Shown here: in pieces, positions 9,111-17,444 of the stretch
How positions within the stretch are numbered: the first letter of the stretch is position 1
How the letters are laid out: each line of letters opens with the position of its first letter
Assembly: GCF_004684095.1 (NCBI RefSeq)
Contig: NZ_SRII01000008.1
Span: 170,207 to 234,206, forward strand
From: Hymenobacter sp. UV11
Lineage (GTDB): Bacteria > Bacteroidota > Bacteroidia > Cytophagales > Hymenobacteraceae
Direction: 5' to 3'
DNA length: 64,000 nt
Position numbers and translations under genes: made by a program
Notes under the pieces: model-generated
Told to the model about the DNA's origin: nothing
Seen by the model: the letters and a program-made list of their open reading frames with translations, nothing else
Databases searched by the model: none

Positions 9111-9144
9111 TTATAGGAGGCGTTGAACACCAGTAAAAAACCGG

Positions 9145-9198
9145 AAACCTGCAACAGAAAAGGCTGCTCCTATGAGCAGCCTTTTCTGTTGCAGGTTT
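9145..9198. terminator. 25-bp perfect hairpin, bidirectional terminator
   Basis: A 25-bp perfect stem (9145-9169 with 9174-9198) closes a 4-base loop and ends in a T-run on the plus strand and, reading the other way, on the minus strand. It serves both the helicase and the convergent DUF2383 gene. Its arm shares AAAGGCTGCTC with the hairpin at 9065. Confidence 0.8.
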
Positions 9199-9241
9199 TT
9201 CTGACCTATCATAGTCAGCCCCGTAGGAGCTTATCTACGGT

Positions 9242-9694
9242 CTATTTAGCCGAGTCGCGTAGGCCGCGGATTTCGTTGTGAGCCGCCAGTACACCTTGCG
9301 ACTGCTTCTCGATAATTGACTTCAAGTCGCTGGGCAGGTCCTGAATTTTGGAGGCTTCTTCATAGGCCTTCTTGGCCACATCCTCACCGCGCTCGCACTC
9401 AGCGAGAATGGCATGGCTGTCGTGGCCGGTTACGGCAGCTTTCAAGTCAATCCAAACGTGGTGAATGGTGCCGATTACCGACGAGCCTTCGTTGGTGTCG
9501 GGATGCAGGTCAAGCTTGAACATCTGGTCCTCAATTTCCGTCACGTAGCTGGCACGCTGGGCTGAGTATTTCTTGAACAGGTCTTTCAGGTGCTGGTCCT
9601 TTACGTCGGTCATCGCATCAGCGTAGCCTTTCTGGCCATCTTTGAGAACGGTGATGAGGGAGTTAAGGGCGGTTTGGGTTGCTTTGGCTTCCAT
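9242..9694 (-). CDS. PA2169-type four-helix-bundle protein (DUF2383)
   Basis: 150 residues, almost entirely helical, with a ferritin-like heptad pattern. Carboxylate/histidine pairs are present (E-x-x-x-D-x, IHHVWIDLKAA, ECERGEDVAKKAYEEA) that fit the DUF2383/PA2169 family. Members are usually stress-associated and the biochemical role is not established. It stands alone and converges on the helicase gene. Confidence 0.8.
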   Translation of the reverse strand: MEAKATQTALNSLITVLKDGQKGYADAMTDVKDQHLKDLFKKYSAQRASYVTEIEDQMFKLDLHPDTNEGSSVIGTIHHVWIDLKAAVTGHDSHAILAECERGEDVAKKAYEEASKIQDLPSDLKSIIEKQSQGVLAAHNEIRGLRDSAK

Positions 9695-9855
9695 GATTGG
9701 AAAAGGAAATGTAAGTTGGAAAGGTGAGGCAGTTTACTAGTCAACTGCCCGCAGGGTTACAATACAGCCTCAGAAGCCCCAATTTTGTTGCCACGCACTG
9801 CCAGGTAGCTAATCTCCCTACCCCGCTTGCATGCCTCCTGCGGTTCCCAAGTCCA

Positions 9856-9983
9856 GGTACGTGCTACGGTCCGACGGCGGAGCCGTCCGACCGGTTGACG
9901 GGTGCGCAGCTTGGTCAGTCGTGCAGCCCTCATTCCCGCGTCAACCGGTCAAATGGCTCCGCCATCGGACCGGAACAGGTACC
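9856..9983. repeat. imperfect inverted repeat, REP-like
   Basis: The 45-base left arm (9856-9900) pairs with the right arm (9939-9983) with a handful of mismatches. The shared words are GGTCCGA, GGCGGAGCC and GACCGGTTGACG. It fills most of the gap between two minus-strand genes, and no protein is encoded. Confidence 0.6.
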
Positions 9984-10000
9984 CAGACTTAGCAACTGCG

Positions 10001-11287
10001 CTAGCTTACGGGCTGCGCTACCTTGGCTATGGCCTGGCCGGCCAAAAAGCCCGTAGTCCAGGCCGCCTGAAAATTGAAGCCGCCCGTAATGCCATCAATA
10101 TCCAGCACCTCGCCGGCAAAGTGCAGGCCCGAGACCCGGCGGCTTTCCATCGTAGTCAGGTTCACTTCGTTGAGCGGTATGCCGCCGCAGGTTACGAACT
10201 CATCTTTGTGCGTGGTTTTGCCCTGCACTTGCAACGGAGTGCGCAGTAGCAGTTCCAGCAGGCGGTTTTGCGCCTTGGCCGGCACCTCGTTCCAGCGCGC
10301 CTCGGGCCCGATACCGGCTTCAGCCACCAGCGTGCGCCAGAGGCGGGTAGGCAGCCCAAACTGCGGGTGCGCTGCCACCTGCTTCTTGCCATTATCGAGG
10401 CGGTAGGCGTGCGCCCAGGCGCGTAGCGTATCGTCGGTGTAGGTGGGCACCCAACTGATAAGGGCGGTGCCGTGGTAGCCCAACTCGTGCAGCCGGCGCG
10501 CGCCCCAGGCCGAAAGCTTAAGCACCGCTGGTCCGCTCACCCCCCAGTGCGTAACCAGCAGTGGCCCTTCGTACTGAAGCTTTTCGCCGGCCAGCACCAC
10601 GCGAGCGAGCTGCACGCTCACGCCGGGCAACTCGCGCAATGGGGAAGCCGGAACATTAAAGGTGAAAAGCGAGGGCACGGGCTCCGCAATGCTGTGGCCC
10701 AGCGCCCGCAGCCAGTCATAGGCCGCCGACTTGGGGTTGCCGCCGGTAGCTACCAGCAGGCGGCCCACGCGCAGTTCGGGGCCGATAGCGGCGCTACCCT
10801 CCCCGCTAAGCCGCAGGCTGAAGCCTCCTTCGGGAAGGGCCATAATCTCGTCGGCCGCGGTACGTGCCAGCACCCGCACGCCGGCCCGGTGCGCGGCATC
10901 TTCGAGGGCGCGCGCAATGGTTTCGCTGCTATCGGTGGTCGGAAACATGCGGCCATCGGCCTCGGTCTTGAGCACCACGCCGCGCTCAGCAAACCAGGCA
11001 ATGGTATCGGCCACGCCAAACTGTCGGAAGGCTTCTTTTAGTTGCCGGCCGCCGCGGGGGTAGTGCTGCACCAGCTGTGCTGCCGACTCGCAGGCATGCG
11101 TCACGTTGCAGCGTCCGCCCCCCGAAATCCGCACTTTGCTCAGCAGCTTGGGGCTTTTTTCGAGCAGATAAACTAGTTGCTGCGGATTGGCCTCGGCGCA
11201 CGCAATGGCCCCAAAAAAGCCCGCCGCCCCGCCGCCCAGCACGGCTACGGCGGGCGGTGGGGCGGCGGCTGAGTTTGGCAAAGGCAT
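10001..11287 (-). CDS. FAD/NAD(P)-dependent oxidoreductase, HI0933 (BaiN-like) family
   Basis: 428 residues from the ATG at 11287; an upstream TTG is less likely. The Rossmann dinucleotide motif VLGGGAAGFFGA is at the start and RISGGGRCNVTHA follows, as is typical of HI0933-like flavoproteins. The C-terminal flavin-contact block reads GLHFAGEVLDIDGITGG. The family contains poorly characterised flavoenzymes annotated as aminoacetone-oxidase-like or BaiN-like reductases; the substrate here is unknown. It probably shares a transcript with the upstream epimerase-like gene. Confidence 0.88.
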   Translation of the reverse strand: MPLPNSAAAPPPAVAVLGGGAAGFFGAIACAEANPQQLVYLLEKSPKLLSKVRISGGGRCNVTHACESAAQLVQHYPRGGRQLKEAFRQFGVADTIAWFAERGVVLKTEADGRMFPTTDSSETIARALEDAAHRAGVRVLARTAADEIMALPEGGFSLRLSGEGSAAIGPELRVGRLLVATGGNPKSAAYDWLRALGHSIAEPVPSLFTFNVPASPLRELPGVSVQLARVVLAGEKLQYEGPLLVTHWGVSGPAVLKLSAWGARRLHELGYHGTALISWVPTYTDDTLRAWAHAYRLDNGKKQVAAHPQFGLPTRLWRTLVAEAGIGPEARWNEVPAKAQNRLLELLLRTPLQVQGKTTHKDEFVTCGGIPLNEVNLTTMESRRVSGLHFAGEVLDIDGITGGFNFQAAWTTGFLAGQAIAKVAQPVS

Positions 11288-11326
11288 GCACAAAGATAGC
11301 CAGGCTGCCAGCCCTACCCCCGCATA

Positions 11327-12187
11327 CTAGCAGTAAGGCAGGGCGGCCAGCACATCATCGTGCTGAAAGCTATAGGGTACCAGGCTGCGCACCAAGCTAG
11401 CATCGATGGTCTTGCCACCGGCGCTTCCAGCCTGAAAAGTAGGCGGTTCCATACCCAGGTAAGTAGCCGCGGCCGGATAAAAGTCGCGCCGGAGCGGGTG
11501 GGTCAGGGCGCACACATTGAAGGTATGTCCCCAGATATTCTGGGTAATAATGGTGCTGAGCACGCCAACTGCGTCGGTGAGGTGCAGCAGGTTGGTGGGG
11601 GCATTGCCCTGCGGCAGGTTGCGCCGGCCCGCCAGGAAGCGTCCTGGCGGCCGGTCGGGCCCAAAGAGACCACCCAAGCGCACTACTGTGCTAAGCCACT
11701 GGCCGTAGCGCGGCACAAAATGCCCCTCGGTACGCAGCACGTCCGAGGCCGCATCGCGGGTGCTCACGGCATCGGTTTCGTGCATCAACCGAGGCTCATC
11801 GGGATACACGCCGCTGGTAGACACAAACAAGACTGACTTAATGTGTGCCGCCGCCACCGCCCGGTGCAGCGGGCGCAGCAGCTGGGGGTAGCCCCCCGCC
11901 ACAGCCGCCCGCGGCGGAATATTAATTACCAATGTGTCAGCTTGTTGCAGCCATTGCACCAGGTTGGCCTCATCGGCCGCCGAAAAGTCGCTGCCCAGTT
12001 GAAGCAGGCGAGATTCAATACCAGCCGCCGCCAATAACGGCACCTGCTCAGCAGTGGTAGTGGTACCTAGTACGCGGTACCCTTGCGACAATAATTTACG
12101 GGCTAAAGGCAGGCCCAGCCAGCCACATCCTAATACGGCTACCGTAGGGGGGCCGGCGGCCGAACCTGTACTGGGAATAGAGGACAT
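11327..12187 (-). CDS. NAD(P)-binding SDR-type protein, YeeZ-like
   Basis: 286 residues. An N-terminal Rossmann motif VLGCGWLGLPLA precedes an extended-SDR-like core with VNIPPRA, FVSTSGVY and RLGGLFGPDR. This matches the YeeZ group of predicted nucleoside-sugar epimerases. It is the first gene of a minus-strand pair with the flavoprotein and diverges from an SDR gene. The substrate cannot be inferred. Confidence 0.78.
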   Translation of the reverse strand: MSSIPSTGSAAGPPTVAVLGCGWLGLPLARKLLSQGYRVLGTTTTAEQVPLLAAAGIESRLLQLGSDFSAADEANLVQWLQQADTLVINIPPRAAVAGGYPQLLRPLHRAVAAAHIKSVLFVSTSGVYPDEPRLMHETDAVSTRDAASDVLRTEGHFVPRYGQWLSTVVRLGGLFGPDRPPGRFLAGRRNLPQGNAPTNLLHLTDAVGVLSTIITQNIWGHTFNVCALTHPLRRDFYPAAATYLGMEPPTFQAGSAGGKTIDASLVRSLVPYSFQHDDVLAALPYC

Positions 12188-12291
12188 AAAAATTATTCTC
12201 GAATGCTAGTTATCTATGTTACAAAGCTGCAAGTTGCACATGAATGTGTAAAGCTGGGCAGTACAATCAAGGCTCACTATGTGCAGGTACT

Positions 12292-12299
12292 TACCTTCG
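12292..12299 (+). promoter_or_regulatory. putative -7 box of the SDR gene
   Basis: TACCTTCG differs from TAnnTTTG at one base. It lies inside the longest possible reading frame, about 43 bases before the ATG at 12343, which supports that later start. Confidence 0.4.
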
Positions 12300-12342
12300 G
12301 GCACTCATCATGCCAGTCTGCGCTGGCCTACCCTTCAACAAA

Positions 12343-13215
12343 ATGATAAATCCGTTTGCGCAACCCATGCTTCGCGATAATGCCCTGGCTGGTAAAACAA
12401 TCATTGTGACGGGCGGTGGCACTGGCCTGGGTCGTGCCATGACTACATATTTCCTGCAATTAGGGGCCAATGTGACTATTACTAGTCGCAAACTGGCCGT
12501 ACTGGAGCAAACTGCAGCTGAACTACGTCAACAGACGGGTGGACGGATTCTGGCCCTGGCCTGCGACGTGCGCAAATACGATGAAGTGGAAGCCATGCTG
12601 GCACGTACTTACGCCGAATTTGGGCGGGTAGATGTGCTGCTAAACAATGCCGCCGGCAACTTTATCAGCCCCACCGAGCGGCTCAGTCATAAAGCATTCG
12701 ACGTAATAGTAGATATTGTATTAAAGGGTTCCTACAATTGTACTCTAGCTGTAGGAAAGCGTTGGATTGCCGATAAGCAGCCCGGCACTATTCTTAATAT
12801 TGTTACAACGTATGCCTCCGTGGGGTCGGCTTTTGTGGTGCCTTCGGCGGCGGCCAAGGCTGGCGTGCTGGCGCTCACGCGCTCGCTGGCCGTAGAGTGG
12901 GCCAAGTACGGCATTCGCTCCAATGCCATTGCCCCCGGCCCCTTCCCAACGGAGGGAGCCTGGAGCCGGTTATTTCCTGAGCCCCTTGCCAGCCAACTTG
13001 ACCCCGCTGCCAGCGTACCGCTCAAACGCGTTGGCCAACACCAGGAGTTAGCAAACCTGGCTGCCTATCTCGTGTCCGATTTTTCGGCCTATATCAACGG
13101 CGAAGTCGTGACTATTGACGGGGGCGAGTGGCTGAACGGCGCCGGCGAGTTCAACAAGCTCCAGGCCCTGACGCCAGACATGTGGGACCAGATTGAGAAA
13201 ACAATGCGCCGTTGA
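12343..13215 (+). CDS. SDR family oxidoreductase (2,4-dienoyl-CoA reductase-like)
   Basis: 290 residues from the ATG at 12343. The frame is open from 12244, but a promoter-like box lies in that extension. The TGGGTGLG cofactor motif, LLNNAAGN and the C-terminal IAPGPFPTEGAW resemble peroxisomal-type 2,4-dienoyl-CoA reductases, which help oxidise unsaturated fatty acids. The catalytic Tyr/Lys region differs from the usual YxxxK: it reads VVPSAAAKAGV, with Ala-Ala before the Lys, as known for dienoyl-CoA reductases that lack the Tyr. Substrate assignment is inference. Confidence 0.85.
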   Translation: MINPFAQPMLRDNALAGKTIIVTGGGTGLGRAMTTYFLQLGANVTITSRKLAVLEQTAAELRQQTGGRILALACDVRKYDEVEAMLARTYAEFGRVDVLLNNAAGNFISPTERLSHKAFDVIVDIVLKGSYNCTLAVGKRWIADKQPGTILNIVTTYASVGSAFVVPSAAAKAGVLALTRSLAVEWAKYGIRSNAIAPGPFPTEGAWSRLFPEPLASQLDPAASVPLKRVGQHQELANLAAYLVSDFSAYINGEVVTIDGGEWLNGAGEFNKLQALTPDMWDQIEKTMRR

Positions 13216-13274
13216 TGGCAGCTTGTGGGCGGCGCTTGCTACTTGGCGGCTTAATCTGGCTTCGCTCATAAATC

Positions 13275-13339
13275 GCTTTCACACAAAAGAGGCAGAACGC
13301 GGAAATAATCTCCACGTTCTGCCTCTTTTGTGTGAAAGC
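13275..13339. terminator. 25-bp perfect hairpin between convergent genes
   Basis: Perfect 25-bp arms (13275-13299 and 13315-13339) surround a 15-base loop. It sits between the SDR gene and the convergent LysM gene and likely terminates both. Confidence 0.75.
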
Positions 13340-13383
13340 TATGGGTGATTTTTATTCTTTATCCTTCCTGAATGGCTTCGTAA

Positions 13384-14238
13384 TTAAAGCTTATATCCCT
13401 GGTAATCTTTGGTAAATTCAGCAGCAGGAATTAGCTGATTAGGTACAACGTTTAGGAAAGTGTATTTTTCATACAATCCACCATCATCATACACCGTAAC
13501 GGATGTGGGCAAGGAAGTTTTAGCGCTTATTACCAAAACTGTGCGCCGGCCGTATGAGTTAGGTACCTGCAAAGCTTGTCCCTCCGTTAATTTACTATCA
13601 ATAGATAAACTATTGCGCTCTAAAATACGGTATTCTCCGCAGCCAAAACGGTTGGCTATTGAGTGAATAGTTTCGTTAGGCCCAGCTTTGTAAGTAATGT
13701 ACCGAAATTGCGGGTAGTCGGAGCGTAAAATATACGCAGGCTGACCTTGCGCGAGCGTATCGCCGGCATACCGAAACGAACGGGTAAAAACGGTGCTGCT
13801 CTGCCCATTTGGATTGCCGAGCAAATCAGCTATCGTACCAAAGCCAGCCTGAAGCACTGTGTGGTGCTGACCCTTGCGCATAAGCGACCCCGTAGGATTC
13901 AGGCTGAGCGTGATATAAGGAAAAGAACCGGGATAAACCCAGGCGTCATTGTTATTCTGGCCAGTAACGTACAGTATCTCAATGTTTTTCTGGTTCTTGA
14001 TATACACTTTTAACGGGCTGAAAGACAGCTTCATCAGCGTGAGCCCAGGCGTATAGCTGCGGCCAATGCGCTCCTCTGCATCGACCAGGCACCGCAAAGT
14101 CTTCAAAGACTGAATAGCCGAAGACAACCGCGTAATCAGCTGCTGAGTAGAAATAGGCTCCACTGGCTCACGCGAAGAGGCCTGCACGACACTACCTGCC
14201 CAAAAAAAACCCGTAATTACTAGATGACGCGAATTCAC
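13384..14238 (-). CDS. DUF1571-like secreted protein with a LysM module
   Basis: 284 residues with a GTG start and a short hydrophobic leader (about residues 6-20). The central region (LKTLRCLVDAEERIGRSY...) resembles DUF1571 envelope proteins. A LysM-like module lies near residues 195-240 (YKAGPNETIHSIANRFG ... EGQALQVPN) and should bind peptidoglycan or another glycan. The C-terminal block ends with an FTKDYQGYKL-type tail. The codon mix is more AT-rich than the metabolic genes around it. Role presumed in the cell envelope. Confidence 0.7.
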   Translation of the reverse strand: MNSRHLVITGFFWAGSVVQASSREPVEPISTQQLITRLSSAIQSLKTLRCLVDAEERIGRSYTPGLTLMKLSFSPLKVYIKNQKNIEILYVTGQNNNDAWVYPGSFPYITLSLNPTGSLMRKGQHHTVLQAGFGTIADLLGNPNGQSSTVFTRSFRYAGDTLAQGQPAYILRSDYPQFRYITYKAGPNETIHSIANRFGCGEYRILERNSLSIDSKLTEGQALQVPNSYGRRTVLVISAKTSLPTSVTVYDDGGLYEKYTFLNVVPNQLIPAAEFTKDYQGYKL

Positions 14239-14276
14239 AAAAAGCTCGGAATTAGTAAAAATAATAAGTTAAAAAA

Positions 14277-14576
14277 TTAATTCAAGCTAATGTGCGGAAA
14301 ACGTGTCGCAACACTGTCAAAAATAAATAGCTCGTCAATTTCTATTCCACTAAAATATTCGTAGAGGGGTAATTTTCTCAGCACTATTTCTACGCCAGGC
14401 TCATCATCACTATTAATAGTTAGCCAGCCTCGGCTACGGTCCGCACTGATAGCATAGGTTTCAACTACGTGTTCGCTAAGTAATTGATTAACAAGGATTC
14501 GGTGCTGCGGAATAAGGGTGATAAAATCCTCGCTAAACGAATCGGGTAGGCGTAAAGAGACAAGATATGTCGGCAT
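14277..14576 (-). CDS. small protein, muconolactone-isomerase-like fold
   Basis: 99 residues from the ATG at 14576; a TTG six bases upstream is possible. The pattern MPTYLVSLRLP...IPQHRILVNQLLSE...VVETYAIS...GWLTI resembles the ferredoxin-like fold of muconolactone isomerase and YciI-like proteins. No catalytic residue set is convincing. It is relatively AT-rich and follows the YkvA-like gene on the same strand. Confidence 0.6.
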   Translation of the reverse strand: MPTYLVSLRLPDSFSEDFITLIPQHRILVNQLLSEHVVETYAISADRSRGWLTINSDDEPGVEIVLRKLPLYEYFSGIEIDELFIFDSVATRFPHISLN

Positions 14577-14693
14577 AAACAAAATTGACGTGGGTAGTAA
14601 TAGCGAGGTAAAGCGTTTACAGGAATGCCTTTAGCAACATAGTTGCGGTAGCACCCTGTAAATTTCGCCAGAAGAGCGGGGCTACTTACAAAA

Positions 14694-15185
14694 CTAGGAA
14701 TGTCCTATCTCGGCTACGGCGGGGAGGGTAGGGTCGCCGGCTGCCATGCTGGGGGTAGGAAGCTGATTAATACGCTGTTCCCATTCGCTAAAACGAACTA
14801 TTTCCCCCTGAAACTTTCCCACAAACCAACTTACTAAGCTGAGGTCATCTAAAAAACCGACAACAGGAATAAAGTCCGGAATGAGGTCTACGGGTGAAAG
14901 AACGTAGAGAAGGACAGCAAGACCCGAAATAATAGTGCTATTATTTATGTCGCGATACTCGCCAGTAGCGTAGTTACGCACCAACCGTACCAAGGTGAGC
15001 GCAACGTCAAAAAGCTGCTTGAATTTATTGTCTTTGCTTTCTTCACTCGCCAATTTATCGGCCATTTCATTCAGAATAGTTATAATCTTGAATGGGCGAC
15101 CTAATAATTTGGTAGCGCGATTAATAAATAAATTGAAAATAGCGTTCTTGGAAATTTTAAGGCCGCGTTGCGTAAGACTTGACAT
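14694..15185 (-). CDS. YkvA/DUF1232 family membrane protein
   Basis: 163 residues from the ATG at 15185. The signature of the family, YVLSPVDLIPDFIPVVGFLDD, spans a hydrophobic hairpin in the middle of the protein and ends with conserved acidic residues. The function of the family is unknown, though some members influence envelope or polyamine physiology. It is the first gene downstream of the ATP-grasp gene, about 90 bases away, and could be part of the same transcript. Confidence 0.82.
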   Translation of the reverse strand: MSSLTQRGLKISKNAIFNLFINRATKLLGRPFKIITILNEMADKLASEESKDNKFKQLFDVALTLVRLVRNYATGEYRDINNSTIISGLAVLLYVLSPVDLIPDFIPVVGFLDDLSLVSWFVGKFQGEIVRFSEWEQRINQLPTPSMAAGDPTLPAVAEIGHS

Positions 15186-15274
15186 ATAAAGCAGGGGAAA
15201 CAATAGATATCCTGTTACGAATACGCTCAGGACTTGGTTCCCTACCCCCTTTGCAGGCTGGAAAGCCCGAATGC

Positions 15275-16465
15275 CTACCGCTCAAATAGCGGAGTAGTGC
15301 CACCCACCCAGTCTTTATTTTTATTGAAATCGACGCCAATCATTTCACCTCGGCTTAGCCGGGCCAGGCCCGCCAGCAGCGTGGGCTGCGGTGCCGAATG
15401 CGGCCAGATATAGAGGAGTCGGATTTCGCACTTAACCAAGCCGTCTGGTGCCTGAACGATAGGCTCATACGCGACTTTGCGTTGCAATAAATAGTTCTGC
15501 TTATCGGTAATCGCTTCTAAATCCTGCTGCGTAATATGCAGGCGCACACCCGCCCCGGCAAAGGAAAAAAGAGGCTTTAATACGTAGTTTTCCAAGTCCT
15601 GCGGGTACTCCTGCAAATCCTGTAAATAATAGCTGGCTGGTGCAAACTTGCTCCTCACCAGCGGCAAGGTGTATTTGCTGATTCTAAAAAACCAGTTGGG
15701 GTGGCCAACCCAAGTAACATCCACCTCATCAGTTAAGCTGAACGCAGGGTGCAGGTCGGGGTAGCGGGCTAATTCATCAAAAATAATGCGGTTGTAAATC
15801 CTTTTTATCTGGATTTCCCGGCCATCTTTCAGGTAATATAATTTTCGCCCTTTCTTTATGACATCGGGTAGCGACACGGCTGCTACCCCCCAGAATTTCT
15901 TCGTTAGCGCAAAATCAATGCGGGTTTTTTGCTGCTCTGGAAATAGCTCCAGTAGAATAACATTTTCCGGATTTTCATCACCCAAAAGAAGCTCCTTGAA
16001 CTTGGCTAAATAGGCTGCTTCGTCCGCAACCCCCAGAAAGGGCGAAACCGATTCCGCAATGGGGAAACGCTGCTTGAAAACGCTGGGTAAATAAGCCTGA
16101 AAGGCATATAAGGACGGAAAGCCCTGCATCTCAATGAGCTGCGGCTCTAATTCACCCGTCTTATCGCGGCAAACGGCAAAATCAAACGTTAAAAATTCGG
16201 CGTGGGCGTCTTCATTTGGTACGCGCTGGGCCGCTGGAATAGCGCCCTCAGTTAATTCTTTGAAATCAGGTTTTTGGAGAACGTCAATTATGTCCTGGCC
16301 AGCTTTAATTAATTTATCACGCAACACAGCAGGGACGAAAATAGGCGTTTCGGCCACCCTGAAATCGAGCTGGTTGGGTAATTCCTGGTCGATAGCAGCG
16401 AGCATTTCCTGGTAGCGCGCTGGCGTAAAAGCAGCATTAAATAACTGGCGGGGCCCGGAAATCAT
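15275..16465 (-). CDS. ATP-grasp-like ligase (glutathionylspermidine-synthase-like arrangement)
   Basis: 396 residues. The C-terminal half carries the features expected of an ATP-grasp site: ENYVLKPLFSFAGAGV (nucleotide-binding Lys and glycine-rich loop), YLLQRKVAYEP, KCEIRLLYIW and a final GVDFNKNKDWVGG acidic/Asn loop. The N-terminal half is unlike any family I know. This order resembles permuted ATP-grasp enzymes that form amide bonds from a carboxylate, ATP and an amine. It is the last core gene of the putative amidoligase operon. A short palindrome separates it from the amidotransferase upstream. The assignment rests on motifs, not on alignment. Confidence 0.6.
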   Translation of the reverse strand: MISGPRQLFNAAFTPARYQEMLAAIDQELPNQLDFRVAETPIFVPAVLRDKLIKAGQDIIDVLQKPDFKELTEGAIPAAQRVPNEDAHAEFLTFDFAVCRDKTGELEPQLIEMQGFPSLYAFQAYLPSVFKQRFPIAESVSPFLGVADEAAYLAKFKELLLGDENPENVILLELFPEQQKTRIDFALTKKFWGVAAVSLPDVIKKGRKLYYLKDGREIQIKRIYNRIIFDELARYPDLHPAFSLTDEVDVTWVGHPNWFFRISKYTLPLVRSKFAPASYYLQDLQEYPQDLENYVLKPLFSFAGAGVRLHITQQDLEAITDKQNYLLQRKVAYEPIVQAPDGLVKCEIRLLYIWPHSAPQPTLLAGLARLSRGEMIGVDFNKNKDWVGGTTPLFER

Positions 16466-16487
16466 AGTGACGAGGGAATAAAGAAAT

Positions 16488-16512
16488 GGCGCGAATCACA
16501 GTGATTCGCGCC
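16488..16512. other. 12-bp palindrome between ATP-grasp and amidotransferase genes
   Basis: GGCGCGAATCAC is followed after one base by its exact complement. There is no strong T-run, so it could be an attenuator, a processing site or an operator rather than a terminator. Confidence 0.5.
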
Positions 16513-16545
16513 AATCTACTGATTGTAAAAAACGGTGTGGTAGAA

Positions 16546-17370
16546 TTAAGCGAGGGCCGGCTCACGTAACGCCGCTACTGCCTGCCGCAGAAAGGTCGGG
16601 ACAATAATCGATTCCGTCAACTCAATGGTGGTAGGGTCGGCCAGCAGGCGCACCATTTCGTGGTATTTATCCTCGCCGTAAGTGGTGATTACCTGTTGCT
16701 TACGCTCTTCGGTGAGCATGTAGCGCAACATGCCTTCGCCGTCGGCTTCGGGGTGGAATTGTGTGCCGAGTATTTCGGGAGAAAACCGGAGTGCCATAAT
16801 AGCCCTGGACAGTGGCACGTGGGGCCGTTCTTTTTCCAGGCACAGCACGGCTATGTTTAGCTCTTGCAGGCGCTCGGAGTGCAAGTCAACTAGCTGATAA
16901 TCGCGCGAATCGACGGCGAAAAAGGGCTCCGGTAGTTGGGCAAATACTGGGTCTGCCTGGCCCGCAGCCGTTAGGTGTACTGGCAGCACACCGAAAGAAG
17001 TGGACTTCCGCTTGCCCACTTCTCCCAGGCCTAAGTGGCGACTAATTAACTGAAAGGAATGGCAAATTAGCAGTAGGTATTTCTTGCGCTCGTTATGCGC
17101 ATTAAAATCAAAAACAGCGTCAAGAAAATCAAAATAAAAAGGCTCCCAGGGCTCGCCGGTGGGTAGGGGGCTGCCTGGGCCGCCACTGGAAATATAGATA
17201 TCGTAGGTGAGGTCCGGGACTTCGTTTTTAGCCCGCACATCGAAGGTGTCAATTAAAAAATCGACCTGATTATCCTGGCCGGCCCGGCGCAAAAGCTGTC
17301 GGATGCATCGCATTCCCTCATTAGGGAAATTATTATACATGTCCAGAATAGCAATTCTTACTTTACTCAT
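16546..17370 (-). CDS. class I glutamine amidotransferase-like protein
   Basis: 274 residues. The nucleophile elbow is LLICHSFQL at Cys103 and the C-terminal His/Glu pair is FHPEAD at His206/Glu208, so the Cys-His-Glu triad of class I amidotransferases is intact. The oxyanion-loop motif SSGGPGSP is also present. These enzymes release ammonia from glutamine or act as gamma-glutamyl peptidases. Next to two ligases it could supply NH3, or trim or edit a gamma-glutamyl product. It has an extra C-terminal helical extension of about 60 residues. Confidence 0.82.
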   Translation of the reverse strand: MSKVRIAILDMYNNFPNEGMRCIRQLLRRAGQDNQVDFLIDTFDVRAKNEVPDLTYDIYISSGGPGSPLPTGEPWEPFYFDFLDAVFDFNAHNERKKYLLLICHSFQLISRHLGLGEVGKRKSTSFGVLPVHLTAAGQADPVFAQLPEPFFAVDSRDYQLVDLHSERLQELNIAVLCLEKERPHVPLSRAIMALRFSPEILGTQFHPEADGEGMLRYMLTEERKQQVITTYGEDKYHEMVRLLADPTTIELTESIIVPTFLRQAVAALREPALA

Positions 17371-17444
17371 AGCAAAATACTGATAGGGTAATAGTTACCC
17401 GTGAAGCGATTGTAAAAATACAAATAAATTAGTTGGATAATTCC

